DNA from: Entamoeba histolytica HM-1:IMSS | Taxonomy: Eukaryota > Evosea > Mastigamoebida > Endamoebidae | DNA length: 34,570 nucleotides | Direction: 5' to 3' | NCBI RefSeq assembly: GCF_000208925.1 | Contig: NW_001914983.1 | Span: forward strand, 1 to 34,570 | In this document: positions 9,878 to 19,354 of the stretch, piece after piece | Layout: each line of letters begins with the position of its first letter | Numbering within the stretch: position 1 is the first letter of the stretch | Notes under the pieces: generated by a model | Seen by the model: the letters and a program-made list of their open reading frames with translations, nothing else | Database searches by the model: none | Told to the model about the DNA's origin: nothing | Made by a program: the position numbers and the translations under genes

Positions 9878-10609
9878 ATGACTATGAATTGTCCTGAACC
9901 ATCACTTTCTCGTGACCGTAAGAGAGTTTCTAGAAGTAGTGAAGCTTGTATAACCAATGCTATAGTTTATGTATTTATTTCACAAATGAATGGTAGTGCT
10001 ACCTTTAGAAAGACTAAAAGATCCAAGCAAACAGTAAAGATGTATTTACCTGAAACTATTAATTTAAATGGTACATTGTATGACCAAAATACACTTGCTT
10101 CTATGAGTGATTCTTTGATTAAGGAAATAGTTGGAGAAGAGCCAATGGATATTAAATCAATGAATGATAAGCAATATAACAGAAGTAAAGAAGCACAAAT
10201 TAATAATGGATTATTATATCTTCTAAAAACACTTGGATATTCTTTTGGTATTAAACAAACTAAAAGAACTAAATGCACTGAGCGTTTAGTTAAAATTAAT
10301 TCATTAACTACACCTTTTGGTGATATTATTGGAAGCGAATTACTTGAATCTGTTGGTACTGCATTTAGTAAACAAATTGAAGAAATGTTTGGCAGAGAAA
10401 TGACTATTACAGTTACTAACGAATTATTACAAGCTAGTCAAGCTTCTATCCCTACTTTACCATTTAGTTTCTATAAAACTGAAATGTATCAACAAAGTGT
10501 TGCACAAAGTATTCCAATTGAAGGATCTATTGTAGGTTCATATATTTCTGATGGTAATGAAATTTATTTCATTCCAAATGAACAAATGCCATTTAGTTTT
10601 ACTATGTAA
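9878..10609 (+). CDS. Unrecognised protein with an internally duplicated domain
   Basis: A 243-residue protein I cannot assign to a family. The frame opens slightly earlier only via GTG; the ATG at 9878 fits the promoter at 9809-9842. Two related halves are visible. Residues about 20-57 read RSSEACITNAIVYVF...TKRSKQT, and residues about 103-139 read RSKEAQINNGLLYLL...TKRTKCT. The shared pattern is RSxEAxIxN, a hydrophobic helix, Ser, then TKRxKxT. The second unit continues into GDIIGSELLESVGTAF and an acidic helix. Helices ending in a basic TKRxK patch could bind nucleic acid, and a lineage-specific transcription regulator is one hypothesis, but nothing in the sequence proves it. The C-terminal 55 residues are Ser/Gln/Phe-rich. 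No signal peptide or TM segment is seen. Confidence 0.75.
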   Translation: MTMNCPEPSLSRDRKRVSRSSEACITNAIVYVFISQMNGSATFRKTKRSKQTVKMYLPETINLNGTLYDQNTLASMSDSLIKEIVGEEPMDIKSMNDKQYNRSKEAQINNGLLYLLKTLGYSFGIKQTKRTKCTERLVKINSLTTPFGDIIGSELLESVGTAFSKQIEEMFGREMTITVTNELLQASQASIPTLPFSFYKTEMYQQSVAQSIPIEGSIVGSYISDGNEIYFIPNEQMPFSFTM

Positions 10610-10889
10610 TTTTATTTATTTTATAACAATATTTTATTCTCTTATTTTAGTGGTTTTTCTTTCTATACTTTATTTATTTTATCTTCTATTTCTGTATTTT
10701 CTTCTTGTAGCTTTTCTTTATTCATTTCATTACCAGTAGATTGTTTCTTTTCATTTGTACTTTCATTCTCGTTTTCTTTTCTAAATTATATTTTGCTTTT
10801 TTCATCATTTTATTTGAGACGATTTGTTCCTCTTCCATCTTCTTCTTTTAATATCTTCTTCTATTTTCTTTATTTGTTATTTATTCTTG
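10610..10889. other. T-rich 3' flank of the 9878 gene
   Basis: A 280-base pyrimidine-rich stretch between the stop codon and the presumed SINE. It contains no supported gene. Its last part is the insertion-side flank of the element below. Confidence 0.5.
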
Positions 10890-11395
10890 AGATCTGGATT
10901 CGAAGATGGCACGTCTGAAGTAACACCTCACAAACTTTAATATAATTCAAACTTCGACTCTCCCAGTTATTATCTGGTTATGACGGTGTATTTGAATTAG
11001 AAATGTATTAGGGAATGCTGCAAAGGGTGGAGCAAGAGAATATAGTAGAATATTACATGGTTGTAATATAAGCACATACTGAAGTGTGGGTATGACTAAA
11101 AGAAAATTAGTCAAAGTAATATAGTAGTAATAAAATGATTCCTTCTTCCATTCATAAAATAAGAAAAATGAAAGTCCTGAAAATTAAGGCAGAAAATAAA
11201 CAAAGGATAAAAAGAAGAAATTAGCAGAAGAAGGATGAGAAGACATTAATAAGAAGAAATAAAACAAAGAAATGCTTTCCTCATTTTCCAAGACAAACCT
11301 AAATGAAAGGTTAAACAAAGAGATTACTCTTTTTAATAAGTGAAGTGATGGGATTAGTCTCCCCTGAGCTAGGAAGAATAGATGAAAATTCTATT
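10890..11395 (+). mobile_element. Probable EhSINE-type non-autonomous retroelement
   Basis: A block of about 500 bp is clearly richer in G and C than its flanks, has no open reading frame, and has sharp edges. It starts near GATCTGGATTCGAAGATGGC (about 10890) and ends after AGTCTCCCCTGAGCTAGG and an AT-rich tail near 11395. Size, non-coding nature, mixed composition and a purine-rich middle with imperfect short repeats (about 11190-11270, AAGGAT..AGAAG words) fit EhSINE elements (ehapt2), which are mobilised by EhLINEs. GGATTCGAAG near the 5' end resembles a Pol III B box. I could not define a target-site duplication, so edges and orientation are approximate. Identity is from memory of the family, not from alignment. 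Confidence 0.58.
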
Positions 11396-12067
11396 AATAC
11401 TTAATTAATTACTTTCATTATTTTAAAATATTTTTATAACAAAATTTTTATGAAAAGTGTTATTAATAAGCGGTTTAAGAATAAGTTATGATATAGAAAT
11501 GAAATAAACAAAAAAAACGATGAAAATGTGTGGTTTTGTAGTAAATTTAATCTCATGAATATCAAATCTCTAAAATAGCTACCTCACAATAACTCGGAGT
11601 GATAAAAATAAACTCATCTATTTCTCAAATATTACCTCCTCGATCTATACAACCAAATCAACCAACCTTAAAACCATATATTATAACATGTGATAACAAA
11701 TATTAATAATTAAGATGATATCTAAAAAGGTAATATTTATCAATCACGGAATTTATTATTATTTTTATTCATCTTTATCCTTTCTTTTTCTATTTTGAAT
11801 TTTAATGAAAAGGCAATTTCTTCTTTTATTTATAGAGTAACTAAAAACTATTTTCCACGTCAACTTGCAAAATAGAAATTTTGTGTTTTTTTCAACAAAA
11901 TTCTAAAAATAGTATTTCAAATGAGATATAAGTTTATCATATAAAAAAATTAACTAAAAAAAATATACTTAGTCTCATCATAAGGAAAAATACCAAAACT
12001 AAATTTAGATGGACTATTTGATTTGACAAAGAAAGGATCTTAATTTGAAGGAATTATTTCAGCTTAG
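11396..12067. other. Intergenic between SINE and hydrolase-like gene
   Basis: Mostly AT-rich. On the minus strand between about 11560 and 11690 a short protein-like piece, EIDEFIFITPSYCEVAILEI, can be read between stops. It may be a tiny gene relic but is too short to name. Nothing else is supported. Confidence 0.4.
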
Positions 12068-13393
12068 ATGGAACAACAAACACAAGTCTCTTTAAAGAAA
12101 GGCGCAAAGCACTGGAAAAAAAGAAAATCTAGTCATTGTGAATCATTTCCGCATTATCTTGAAATTAATGGAAGTATTCCATCTGTTATTATTTCTCCAT
12201 CAGACCAACAACCAAAATGTACAATTCTTTATAGTCATCATTCAACAGAGAGATTAGAAACAATTTATGAATGGCTAAGAAAAATGTCATTATTACTTCA
12301 TTCTGTTGTTGTTGGTTATGAATATCCAGGATATATGAATGGGACAACCGAATTCTCTGAAGACTCATTGGCTAAGGTTATTGTTCAAGTCTTTGATTAT
12401 GTTGTTAATACAATGAATGTAGATTCAAGTAAAATTATTCTATTTGGTAAAGGGGCTGGTGCAGCATCAACTTTATTCCAAGCATATAAATGTAGAAAAG
12501 AACATATGGTTGGAGGAGTTATTCTTGTTAATCCGCTAGTTAATATGTCTCTAGTTACTTTATCTAAATTCCAGAAAGTTAGTCATATAAAAGCAGTAAC
12601 TGCACCTGTTGCTGTTATTTTTGGTCAGTTGATTAGTGAAAAAAAATATATCAGAAAACTTTATTCATTACTTCAAAATAAAAAAGGAATTGCTATGGTA
12701 GATAATGGAAGCTATGACTTGGAAACACATTTTTGTGATGAGTTAACAGATGAAATTATCAAGTTTCTTGTAGGATTTATTCCAGATTTGGCAGGTTATT
12801 TTAATGGAGATGAAATAGAAAAAGAGAGACCAAAAGAATATCAGTTTAATTCTTTTGATGAAATAAGTGCATTCCTCAGTCAAAGAAACCTCCAACATCT
12901 AACAGACTTATTGATTTCCTTTGGGTATTGTACAGTAGATAATTTTATGACAATGTTTCCTGATGAATATGACTTTCTCGGATTAGAACCAAATGACTTA
13001 GTTGCTTTTAAACAACTAGTAGAAGATGCAAAGAAAGATCCTTCTTTATTACATCCAAAAACAAAAAGAAAATCATACAGTGTAATGATTCCCAATGCTA
13101 AAGAAATGTTTAGTGATGAAGCATTGAAAGATTTGAATGTATTTGAGAAGAGAGGTAGTGTTAAAGACATTTTATTCCAAAGAAAAGTAAAAAGAACATC
13201 AGTCCCTTATTTACTCACAACGTCTACAAAAACCAATCAGGATGAATCGCATGAACCAACCCATGAACAGGTTATTAATGTAACTAATCATAAGAAAAGT
13301 CATAGTAAAGGTGATGCTATTTGTTATAAGAAACATACAAATGAAAAGGAAACAAAAGCAGTTGCTGAATCTGATGAAAAAACGAATGAATAA
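12068..13393 (+). CDS. Alpha/beta-hydrolase-fold pseudoenzyme with SAM-like domain
   Basis: A 441-residue protein. Residues about 30-240 follow the ABHD17/Bem46-like order: TILYSHHSTERLE (52-64), VVVGYEYPGYMNG (80-92), DSSKIILFGKGAGAASTLFQ (119-138), GVILVNPLVN, APVAVIFGQL and VDNGSYDLE. The nucleophile elbow GxSxG is GKGAG (127-131), with Gly129 where Ser belongs. The Asp segment after FGQ reads LISEKK with no Asp, and the His segment (GxGHxD in relatives) is NGSYDLE with no His. All three catalytic positions are therefore lost, so it is probably a binding or scaffold protein. Residues about 262-325 (DEISAFLSQRNLQHLTDLLI...FLGLEPNDLVAFKQLVEDAK) resemble a SAM domain, an oligomerisation or protein/lipid-binding module. 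The C-terminal 110 residues are basic and Ser/Thr/Lys-rich, likely disordered. The ATG at 12068 is the first in frame. Confidence 0.8.
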   Translation: MEQQTQVSLKKGAKHWKKRKSSHCESFPHYLEINGSIPSVIISPSDQQPKCTILYSHHSTERLETIYEWLRKMSLLLHSVVVGYEYPGYMNGTTEFSEDSLAKVIVQVFDYVVNTMNVDSSKIILFGKGAGAASTLFQAYKCRKEHMVGGVILVNPLVNMSLVTLSKFQKVSHIKAVTAPVAVIFGQLISEKKYIRKLYSLLQNKKGIAMVDNGSYDLETHFCDELTDEIIKFLVGFIPDLAGYFNGDEIEKERPKEYQFNSFDEISAFLSQRNLQHLTDLLISFGYCTVDNFMTMFPDEYDFLGLEPNDLVAFKQLVEDAKKDPSLLHPKTKRKSYSVMIPNAKEMFSDEALKDLNVFEKRGSVKDILFQRKVKRTSVPYLLTTSTKTNQDESHEPTHEQVINVTNHKKSHSKGDAICYKKHTNEKETKAVAESDEKTNE

Positions 13394-13470
13394 GTAGAAA
13401 TAATAAATTTAATATTTGTTTTTTAATTTAATTTTTCATTTAAAATAAAACTTTGAAAAAAAAATTATAC

Positions 13471-15517
13471 ATGGATAAAATTGAAGATGAATTTATGAAA
13501 TTTAAGAATAACAACAACAGTTGTTTCATGAACTACAAGAATGAAGAAATAGAACTTTGGATAAATTCGTGGATTAATAAAAAAGAAAAATTTCAAGAAT
13601 ATATACAATTTATTGATGCATTGTTTCACACTATAAATAATTATAAACAAGTTAATCAATTGCTTCAAAAGTTTCTTCATAATAAGTCATTAAGTTCAAT
13701 TCGTTGTTTACATTTTTTGATGCAAACCAATTATGTTTATGAACATTTTGATGTTGTGTCTCTTCTTAGTCAAATATTTTCATTAACTATTAGTCTAAAA
13801 GAAGATATAAAGCAGCAGACATTCATTAATTTTGAACATTTCAAAGAGTCAATGCTCGAAAATATCTCAAATATTAATAAAGAAACAATCTCGATATTTG
13901 AAGAATTAAGTAAGTTATGTTTTGATATTCATCAGAAAGGTGGATTAATTATCTTTTTGAGAACACTCATTAACCATAAGCAAAACGCTATCATTTTTCC
14001 AATTGAATTACCACTGACACCAATTACTATTTCAATTATCTTCCATTCTTTAATTAGTGGAATAAAGTATTTTGAACAAACTCCAACATCAATTCAGTTC
14101 AACTCTTTTCCATTAAAAAGCTTATTAGAAATACCTCCAAAACCAATCAATTCTTGTATTTTACCTTGTAACTCTTCAAAAATACAAAAAGAACCAAATG
14201 AAGAGGAATTTGATTTTCAATCATATTTGAAAGACATTTCATTTGAAGATCATTCATTTCAAACTTATTTGGTTCATCTTTATTACTTCTTTCATTATTG
14301 TTATTTGTCTGAACTACAATTTTTTCATTCTCGTTCATTGTCATTATTTTCTAAATCATCAATGAAGTTATCTTCACAGATTGTCTCAATGTTCTTGTGT
14401 GACTTATCAAATCATATTTTACCATGTTATTTTTCTAATCTTCAAGACTTCCTCTTTTATTTAATTTCTCTACCTTTAGATTCAAAGTTTTTCACTGTCT
14501 TTGAGGAACTTATTCATTTTTCATCAATTTTATTGTATCACTCAGTAATTATGCCAAAGTCAATTCTTTCAAGATTCAACAATCACTTACAAACATTAGT
14601 TACATCCTTACTTAGTCATTTTGAGATATTACCATTATCATTAAAAGGTTTTACTTTAAAATTTTTGGTTCAATGTCTACCACATTTTATAAAAGTTACT
14701 TCATCACAAGTGATTGACACTTCTTCATTTTTTCCAGTGTCATTACAAATGTATCTTTTACAACTCAATAAGTCTTGTTATTCTTCTTCATTTTATATCC
14801 TTCGATTCATAGCTCCAATGCCTTTTTATCTAGTGACTGGTTCATCACTTCAACTTGCAATTTTTCAGTCTGTTGGATCTCTTCTTTCAACGTTACTTCT
14901 TCCTTTTAAATCAAATTTGTTGTTATCACTAATCACAACCTCTCAAGAATATCTTTCAGCATGTTTGTCAGGAACTAACCTCTCACGATGTTTTATTGAT
15001 AATATTACAAGAATGGTAGAAGCTATTGACTTTGTGTTTTGGTTAATGGATAAGCAAGACTTGACAGATGATAATCTTTTGTCTTTACATCTTCTTGTTG
15101 ATTCATTGATAATGTTATTACAAAGAATTATTACTCTCAGAGAAATCAGAGAGCCATTTAAACACAAATTTGTTCGTAGTCTTATTTTAACAATAGTTGA
15201 ATTAGAAACATTAATACAATTGGTTGTTGATGATGTAGTACTTGAAGATAGTCAATGCACAATTGTTAATGCTTCACTTCATTATATTAATTGGACACAT
15301 CTCTCTACAGAAAAATGTTTGTTTCTTTCGTTTTATTCTTAATTAGTTTAATCAATTAGTTTTTGTTTGTTCTGTTGATCTAAACGAACCTCAGTGGTTA
15401 AATTGGAAATCTAGTAAAGAAGTCTTTGACACAACTCCAGCATTACCACAAATAAATAGTCTTTGTCTTACTGTTTCTAGAATTGCTTCATTAATTCAAC
15501 CTCAATTCCATAAATAA
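13471..15517 (+). CDS. Unknown alpha-helical protein; two exons predicted
   Basis: I do not recognise this protein. Exon 1 is 13471-15316 and exon 2 is 15360-15517, joined across a 43-nt intron, giving 667 residues. The upstream in-frame TTG is ignored and the ATG at 13471 is used. The product is rich in Leu, Phe, Ser and Ile, with many amphipathic helices (for example FKHKFVRSLILTIVELETLI), suggesting a HEAT/ARM-like helical-repeat protein. No signal peptide, catalytic motif or Zn-binding pattern is visible. Without the intron the frame ends at 15342. With it, the frame goes on through SVDLNEPQWLNWKSSKEVFD to a TAA at 15515-15517. The next 475 bases contain further decayed protein-like sequence, so the present stop may be a recent truncation of a longer gene. 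Confidence 0.72.
15317..15359 (+). other. Predicted spliceosomal intron, 43 nt
   Basis: The 5' site reads GTTTGTTTC and the 3' site ATCAATTAG, matching the Entamoeba GTTTGT...TAG pattern. Removing 15317-15359 joins TEK to FFVCSVDLNEPQW in frame. The alternative TAG at 15344-15346 gives an immediate stop. The sequence behind the intron has clear coding character (DLNEPQWLNWKSSKEVFDTT), which the unspliced frame would leave unexplained. Confidence 0.75.
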
Positions 15518-15993
15518 AGAAGAATAAACAAATCTTTATCTCTAAATACACTTAAGAACCGTTCAATAAATAGTTACAAAAGAGCGTTATTAATTTATTC
15601 TTCAAAACATTGTAACTTCTATTATCATTTCCTTCAATAGATTATTGAAAAAATACCAAAACTATAATGCGACTCTTCTAGGTTTAATCCATCTCATTCA
15701 ATTTAAATTTCTTTTATTGTGAATAGATTAAGTAATGAGTTAGAGTTTATGTATATTCTTAAAATGATTGTGTTTCTATTATAGAAATGAAGAATGTTTA
15801 CTATGAAGTATAAAAGTCTCTTTTATTGGAAAGAGCAAGAATTAGAAAATTGATAGTTTGTATCAGTCTAATTGAATTACTGTTTAGATGTACTACACTT
15901 TTATTAATACATAGCTCAAAACAATTTCAAAATTCATTTGAAAATGATGAAAATGCAAAATCTTTGAATGAAGACGTTGTTTCAATGACATAA
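15518..15993 (+). pseudogene. Decayed coding sequence continuing the 13471 gene
   Basis: Directly after the TAA at 15515 the same frame stays open for 40 codons with protein-like content (RSINSYKRALLIYSSKHC), then meets TAG (15638) and TAA (15665). Other frames then take over: YQNYNATLLGLIHLIQFKF to 15719, VNRLSNELEFMYILKM to 15781, and a 59-codon open piece 15814-15990 (LERARIRKLIVCISLIELLF ... SFENDENAKSLNEDVVSM) ending at TAA 15991. A GTTTATGTA...TATTATAG stretch at 15745-15784 could be a second old intron. The simplest reading is the degenerate 3' end of the same gene, or of a neighbouring gene. Base-call errors are a less likely cause, given at least three to four lesions. Confidence 0.55.
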
Positions 15994-16328
15994 TTTCTAT
16001 GGAACATTTCTGAGAGAGATTTATTATTTAAAAGAAAAACAGACAAATAATAACAACAAGAAAGATTTTCATTATAAAATAGAATATATGATATATTACA
16101 TAAAAAAAGATACATCAAAGTCATTCCTCAAAGTAGAATGTAAAAATAAAACCCTCTTTTGAAATAATGACAAGAATCAAAGAATAAGTAATAAGTAATA
16201 TATTAGAAATATATATTTTATAAAGAATGAAATCACCATTTAATTTGTATTCAGAAGATATTGTTTAATTAGAATAATAATGTAGAGGAACAGTGGATAT
16301 AAAAGAAAGAATAAATAAAAGAAATAAT
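15994..16328. other. Intergenic, upstream of RRN3
   Basis: A-rich sequence leading to the RRN3 start. It contains AAACCCTC at about 16148-16155, an additional AACCCT core. No gene is supported. Confidence 0.5.
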
Positions 16329-16337
16329 AAGGGTTAG
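16329..16337 (+). promoter_or_regulatory. AGGGTTA motif upstream of RRN3
   Basis: AAGGGTTAG, the reverse complement of CTAACCCTT, lies 62-70 nt before the RRN3 ATG. It is the same core as at PWP1, eL8 and IMP3. Confidence 0.45.
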
Positions 16338-16398
16338 AAATATAAAAATACAATTAAAAGAAGTAAAAATTAAGAAAACTTAAAAAGTCAATAGATAT

Positions 16399-17799
16399 AT
16401 GACTAGCATTGAGTGTTCAAAACAATTAGAAAGTACTGTTAAATTTGTTCAAGAAGCAATAAATCGATTTGCTCTTCATGACTCTCTTAAATATAATTTT
16501 TTAGTCCAACAATTAAATAACCCTTTTAATGATAAAATAATGACTTGGATTCAATCATTAACTCAATGCACTACATTAATTCAACCATCTCATACTGAAT
16601 TAGTAAATGCATTATACTCAATTAAACTTCCTCCAAGTCAACCTATTTATGAAGTTTATGGAACACTTCTTCTTCATTTAGTTACAGCAAATACAGCACA
16701 TGTTCAAGGAGCTCTTAATTCTTTATTTCTTAGAATTATTCCAGATAATGAAGCAATTTTTCCTGTATTAGTTACTCTCTTTCAAAAATTCATTGGACTT
16801 GTTCCTCTTTCTTCTAGGATCTTTCCACAAATTTTTACTAAATGTATTCCAACACGTTGGAGACCAATTAATGAATTTTGTACATATATTTTATTCTTTT
16901 TAAAAGCTGTTCGTTTAGTACCAGAAGTTGCAGGATTAGCAGTTTTAGCGAGTATTGATCGAGCAGTTTTATATGACTCAGAGTTACAAAAGTCTACGGA
17001 ATTATTTGCTATGGAAGAAAATGATACAGCAAGTTCATTAGATAGTATTATTTCTTTCTTGCTTGGATGGATAAAAGATATTCCATTAGAATTAGAACAA
17101 AGTTTATTTATTGCTTTTGATGCATATGTTGCAAGAGCAAATTATTTAACACATGTACCAATTGCTTATTTAACATATTGTTATACTGAAGAAAGATGTT
17201 GTAAATTTGTTAGGTTTTTAATAGAAAATGTACAAAATCATAATATTAATGATAGTTATCGTGCATTGTATATTTGTCATCTTGGAGGATTTGTTGCAGA
17301 TTCAACATTATTACCTGCTGCTATAACATTAGATGTAATTAATCAAATTGGAGAAATATTTAAAATAGAAAATAATGTTGTTATTAAATTATTATTATGT
17401 CAACAAGTCTTTCGTATTATTAATAATAAAATTATTGAATTACAAACAAGAACAGATATTAGTGGATTATTTGGACAACAATCTATATTAGTTCATATGA
17501 TAATTGATCAATGTAATCCTCTTGGTAATTGTAGTCAAAAAACTGTTAGAGAATTTGTTAATATTTGTAAGGAAAAACAATTAATAGATCCACAACAAGT
17601 GTTAGCCCAACATGCTCTGTTAAGTGAACCTCAATTTATTAGCTGTCCATTATGTTCATATGACCCTTATGATGTCCCAAGTACTTTTAGAGAAAGTGTA
17701 AAGAATTTAATTGTAGAACGTCATATTGATGAAGTTCAACCAACTACATCTAAAGAAGAATCATCATGGCAACAAAATTCTTGGGACTTTTCTTTATAA
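16399..17799 (+). CDS. RRN3: RRN3/TIF-IA, RNA polymerase I initiation factor
   Basis: A 466-residue all-helical protein. RRN3 bridges RNA polymerase I and the rDNA promoter factors and sets the rate of rRNA synthesis. Family landmarks in order are KCIPTRWRPINEFCTYILFF, LVPEVAGLAVLASIDRAVLY (the HEIL-EL-IIEKLLKLDV region of human RRN3), SLFIAFDAYVARANYLTHVP, YRALYICHLGGFVADSTLLP (the YIGSFLARAKFIPL region) and IIDQCNPLGNCSQKTVREFV (the QLNPLKICLPSVVNFF region). A C-terminal CPLCSYDPYDVPS then matches the FFPFDPCVL region. It is shorter than the human protein (about 650 residues), mainly because the acidic internal linker and C-terminal extension are missing. The ATG follows an A-rich leader with an AGGGTT motif. 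The identification rests on remembered family sequence. Confidence 0.88.
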   Translation: MTSIECSKQLESTVKFVQEAINRFALHDSLKYNFLVQQLNNPFNDKIMTWIQSLTQCTTLIQPSHTELVNALYSIKLPPSQPIYEVYGTLLLHLVTANTAHVQGALNSLFLRIIPDNEAIFPVLVTLFQKFIGLVPLSSRIFPQIFTKCIPTRWRPINEFCTYILFFLKAVRLVPEVAGLAVLASIDRAVLYDSELQKSTELFAMEENDTASSLDSIISFLLGWIKDIPLELEQSLFIAFDAYVARANYLTHVPIAYLTYCYTEERCCKFVRFLIENVQNHNINDSYRALYICHLGGFVADSTLLPAAITLDVINQIGEIFKIENNVVIKLLLCQQVFRIINNKIIELQTRTDISGLFGQQSILVHMIIDQCNPLGNCSQKTVREFVNICKEKQLIDPQQVLAQHALLSEPQFISCPLCSYDPYDVPSTFRESVKNLIVERHIDEVQPTTSKEESSWQQNSWDFSL

Positions 17800-18244
17800 T
17801 TCCATTTTTCAATTGATTGATTTTGAATGAAAAATTGATTTTTGTGTTTCTCTTTATTGAGTTTCTATTACGTTTATTTTAAGCATTTGATGACTATCTT
17901 TTTTTGTCTTATTTAATTCATTCGTCTTATATTTAAATTAAGACAATGAACTATAAAGAAATTATCACAAAAATAAATGTCTCTCTTTCTTAATGTATTG
18001 TATTAACAATATAAAATAGAAAACTACTTCTACTCCTTCATTAACAATATTTCTTCTGTTTTAATTTAATCTTTCATTTTGAAGTTGAATTGACTTTTAA
18101 AATTCTAAAAATAACTTAAACAAAAAAGAATAAAAAAGAAGTAAAAATAAATCAAGAATCACACAAATCAAGAAAGAAGAAAAAAATTATGTTATTGAGA
18201 AAAAGAACGAAAAATTGAAGAAGAACTGTCATTGTTTCTATCTT
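17800..18244. other. Intergenic between RRN3 and first TBC gene
   Basis: 445 bases. The first half is T-rich, as in the 3' flanks of this genome, and the second half is A-rich and leads into the next gene. No gene or element is seen. Confidence 0.6.
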
Positions 18245-19354
18245 ATGGAACAGAAGCAAGAAAAGAAAGGGATATTTGATTTTATCAGTGGGACAAATGT
18301 ATCAAATGTAATTAGCTCATTATTTAAAGGAACAACAACAGCTGTTAGTAATCTATTAATAGATAAAGTGGATTTTGAAGGGGATTATTCTATGTGTGGA
18401 GAAATTTGTCAGTATTTAAACAAACGAGATTACCTTAAAGTAAGACAAGTATGTTGTTTTGGAATCCCAAGAAAAGTTCGTGGATTTGTTTGGTATGCAT
18501 TGCTTCTCCGTCCTAAAACAACACAAGAAATTAGAGATTTAAGTAATAATGAAAATCATCTTTTATATTGGAATAATGTTAATGAATTTCATATAGACTC
18601 AGATGAGTTTTTATATTCTGAAGATGCTGAAGTCATTGATTGGGATGTAACTAGAACATATCCTATTGGATATGACTCTTTGTTTCAATCAGACCGTTTA
18701 CGTAATGTTCTAAGAAGAGTATTAAGAATGTTTTTATACATACATCCAAAAGGATATTTTCAAGGATTAAATGACATTGTTTCTATCATTATTATTGTAC
18801 TTGTGGATATGTTTACTAAACAAAAGTTAAAAGTTGAAGATATAATACAACTTTCTTTGGAAGATCTTAAACGCATAGAGTCAACAACATATTCATTTCT
18901 TGAAGCATTATCTAGTTTACTTGCAGTTAATATTTATGGAATAGAAAAAGATATTCATGCAATAGGATTAATGAATGACTTTCTTAATTTACTCAAAGTA
19001 ATGAATTCAAAAGCATTGCAAATGGATGAACAAATGTTAAAACAACAAACATGGAGATGGTTTGTATGTCTTTTCTCAAGAGAATTTCCTGTAGAAAAAG
19101 TTATTGTTATTTGGGATCGTTTTGTTTCTGACCCACGAGGAAAAGGATTTAGAAATGGCATTGTTTGTTTTGCTGCTGCATTGATTGAAGATATTGTTAG
19201 TCATGTTGTTGATATTAGAAATATTGAAGAAGTTAATAAACTTAATCGGACGTATTGCAAGGAGATGGATGATATGACTTTTTCTCGTATATTGAATAGA
19301 TCTATTGACATTAGGGTGGATTATTTCCAAAAGATTCTTTATCATTCGTATTGA
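18245..19354 (+). CDS. TBC-domain Rab GTPase-activating protein
   Basis: A 369-residue protein that is almost entirely TBC domain. It should stimulate GTP hydrolysis on a Rab and so switch off a membrane-traffic step. The domain begins at CCFGIPRKVRGFVWYALLL (70-88). The arginine finger is in IDWDVTRTYP (Arg137) and the glutamine finger in KGYFQGLNDIV (Gln173), so both catalytic residues are present. QTWRWFVCLFSREFP and KVIVIWDRF (about 268-293) are the later TBC motifs. A short hydrophobic N-terminal stretch (FDFISGTNVSNVISSLF) is not a clear TM segment. The in-frame TTG upstream is ignored; the ATG at 18245 is used. The Rab target and subfamily cannot be read from the sequence. A second TBC gene follows on the same strand. 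Confidence 0.92.
   Translation: MEQKQEKKGIFDFISGTNVSNVISSLFKGTTTAVSNLLIDKVDFEGDYSMCGEICQYLNKRDYLKVRQVCCFGIPRKVRGFVWYALLLRPKTTQEIRDLSNNENHLLYWNNVNEFHIDSDEFLYSEDAEVIDWDVTRTYPIGYDSLFQSDRLRNVLRRVLRMFLYIHPKGYFQGLNDIVSIIIIVLVDMFTKQKLKVEDIIQLSLEDLKRIESTTYSFLEALSSLLAVNIYGIEKDIHAIGLMNDFLNLLKVMNSKALQMDEQMLKQQTWRWFVCLFSREFPVEKVIVIWDRFVSDPRGKGFRNGIVCFAAALIEDIVSHVVDIRNIEEVNKLNRTYCKEMDDMTFSRILNRSIDIRVDYFQKILYHSY

Noticed and set aside
15344..15346. Alternative 3' splice site TAG for the 15317 intron
   Set aside because: It gives an in-frame TAA at the second codon and a 30-nt intron, too short.
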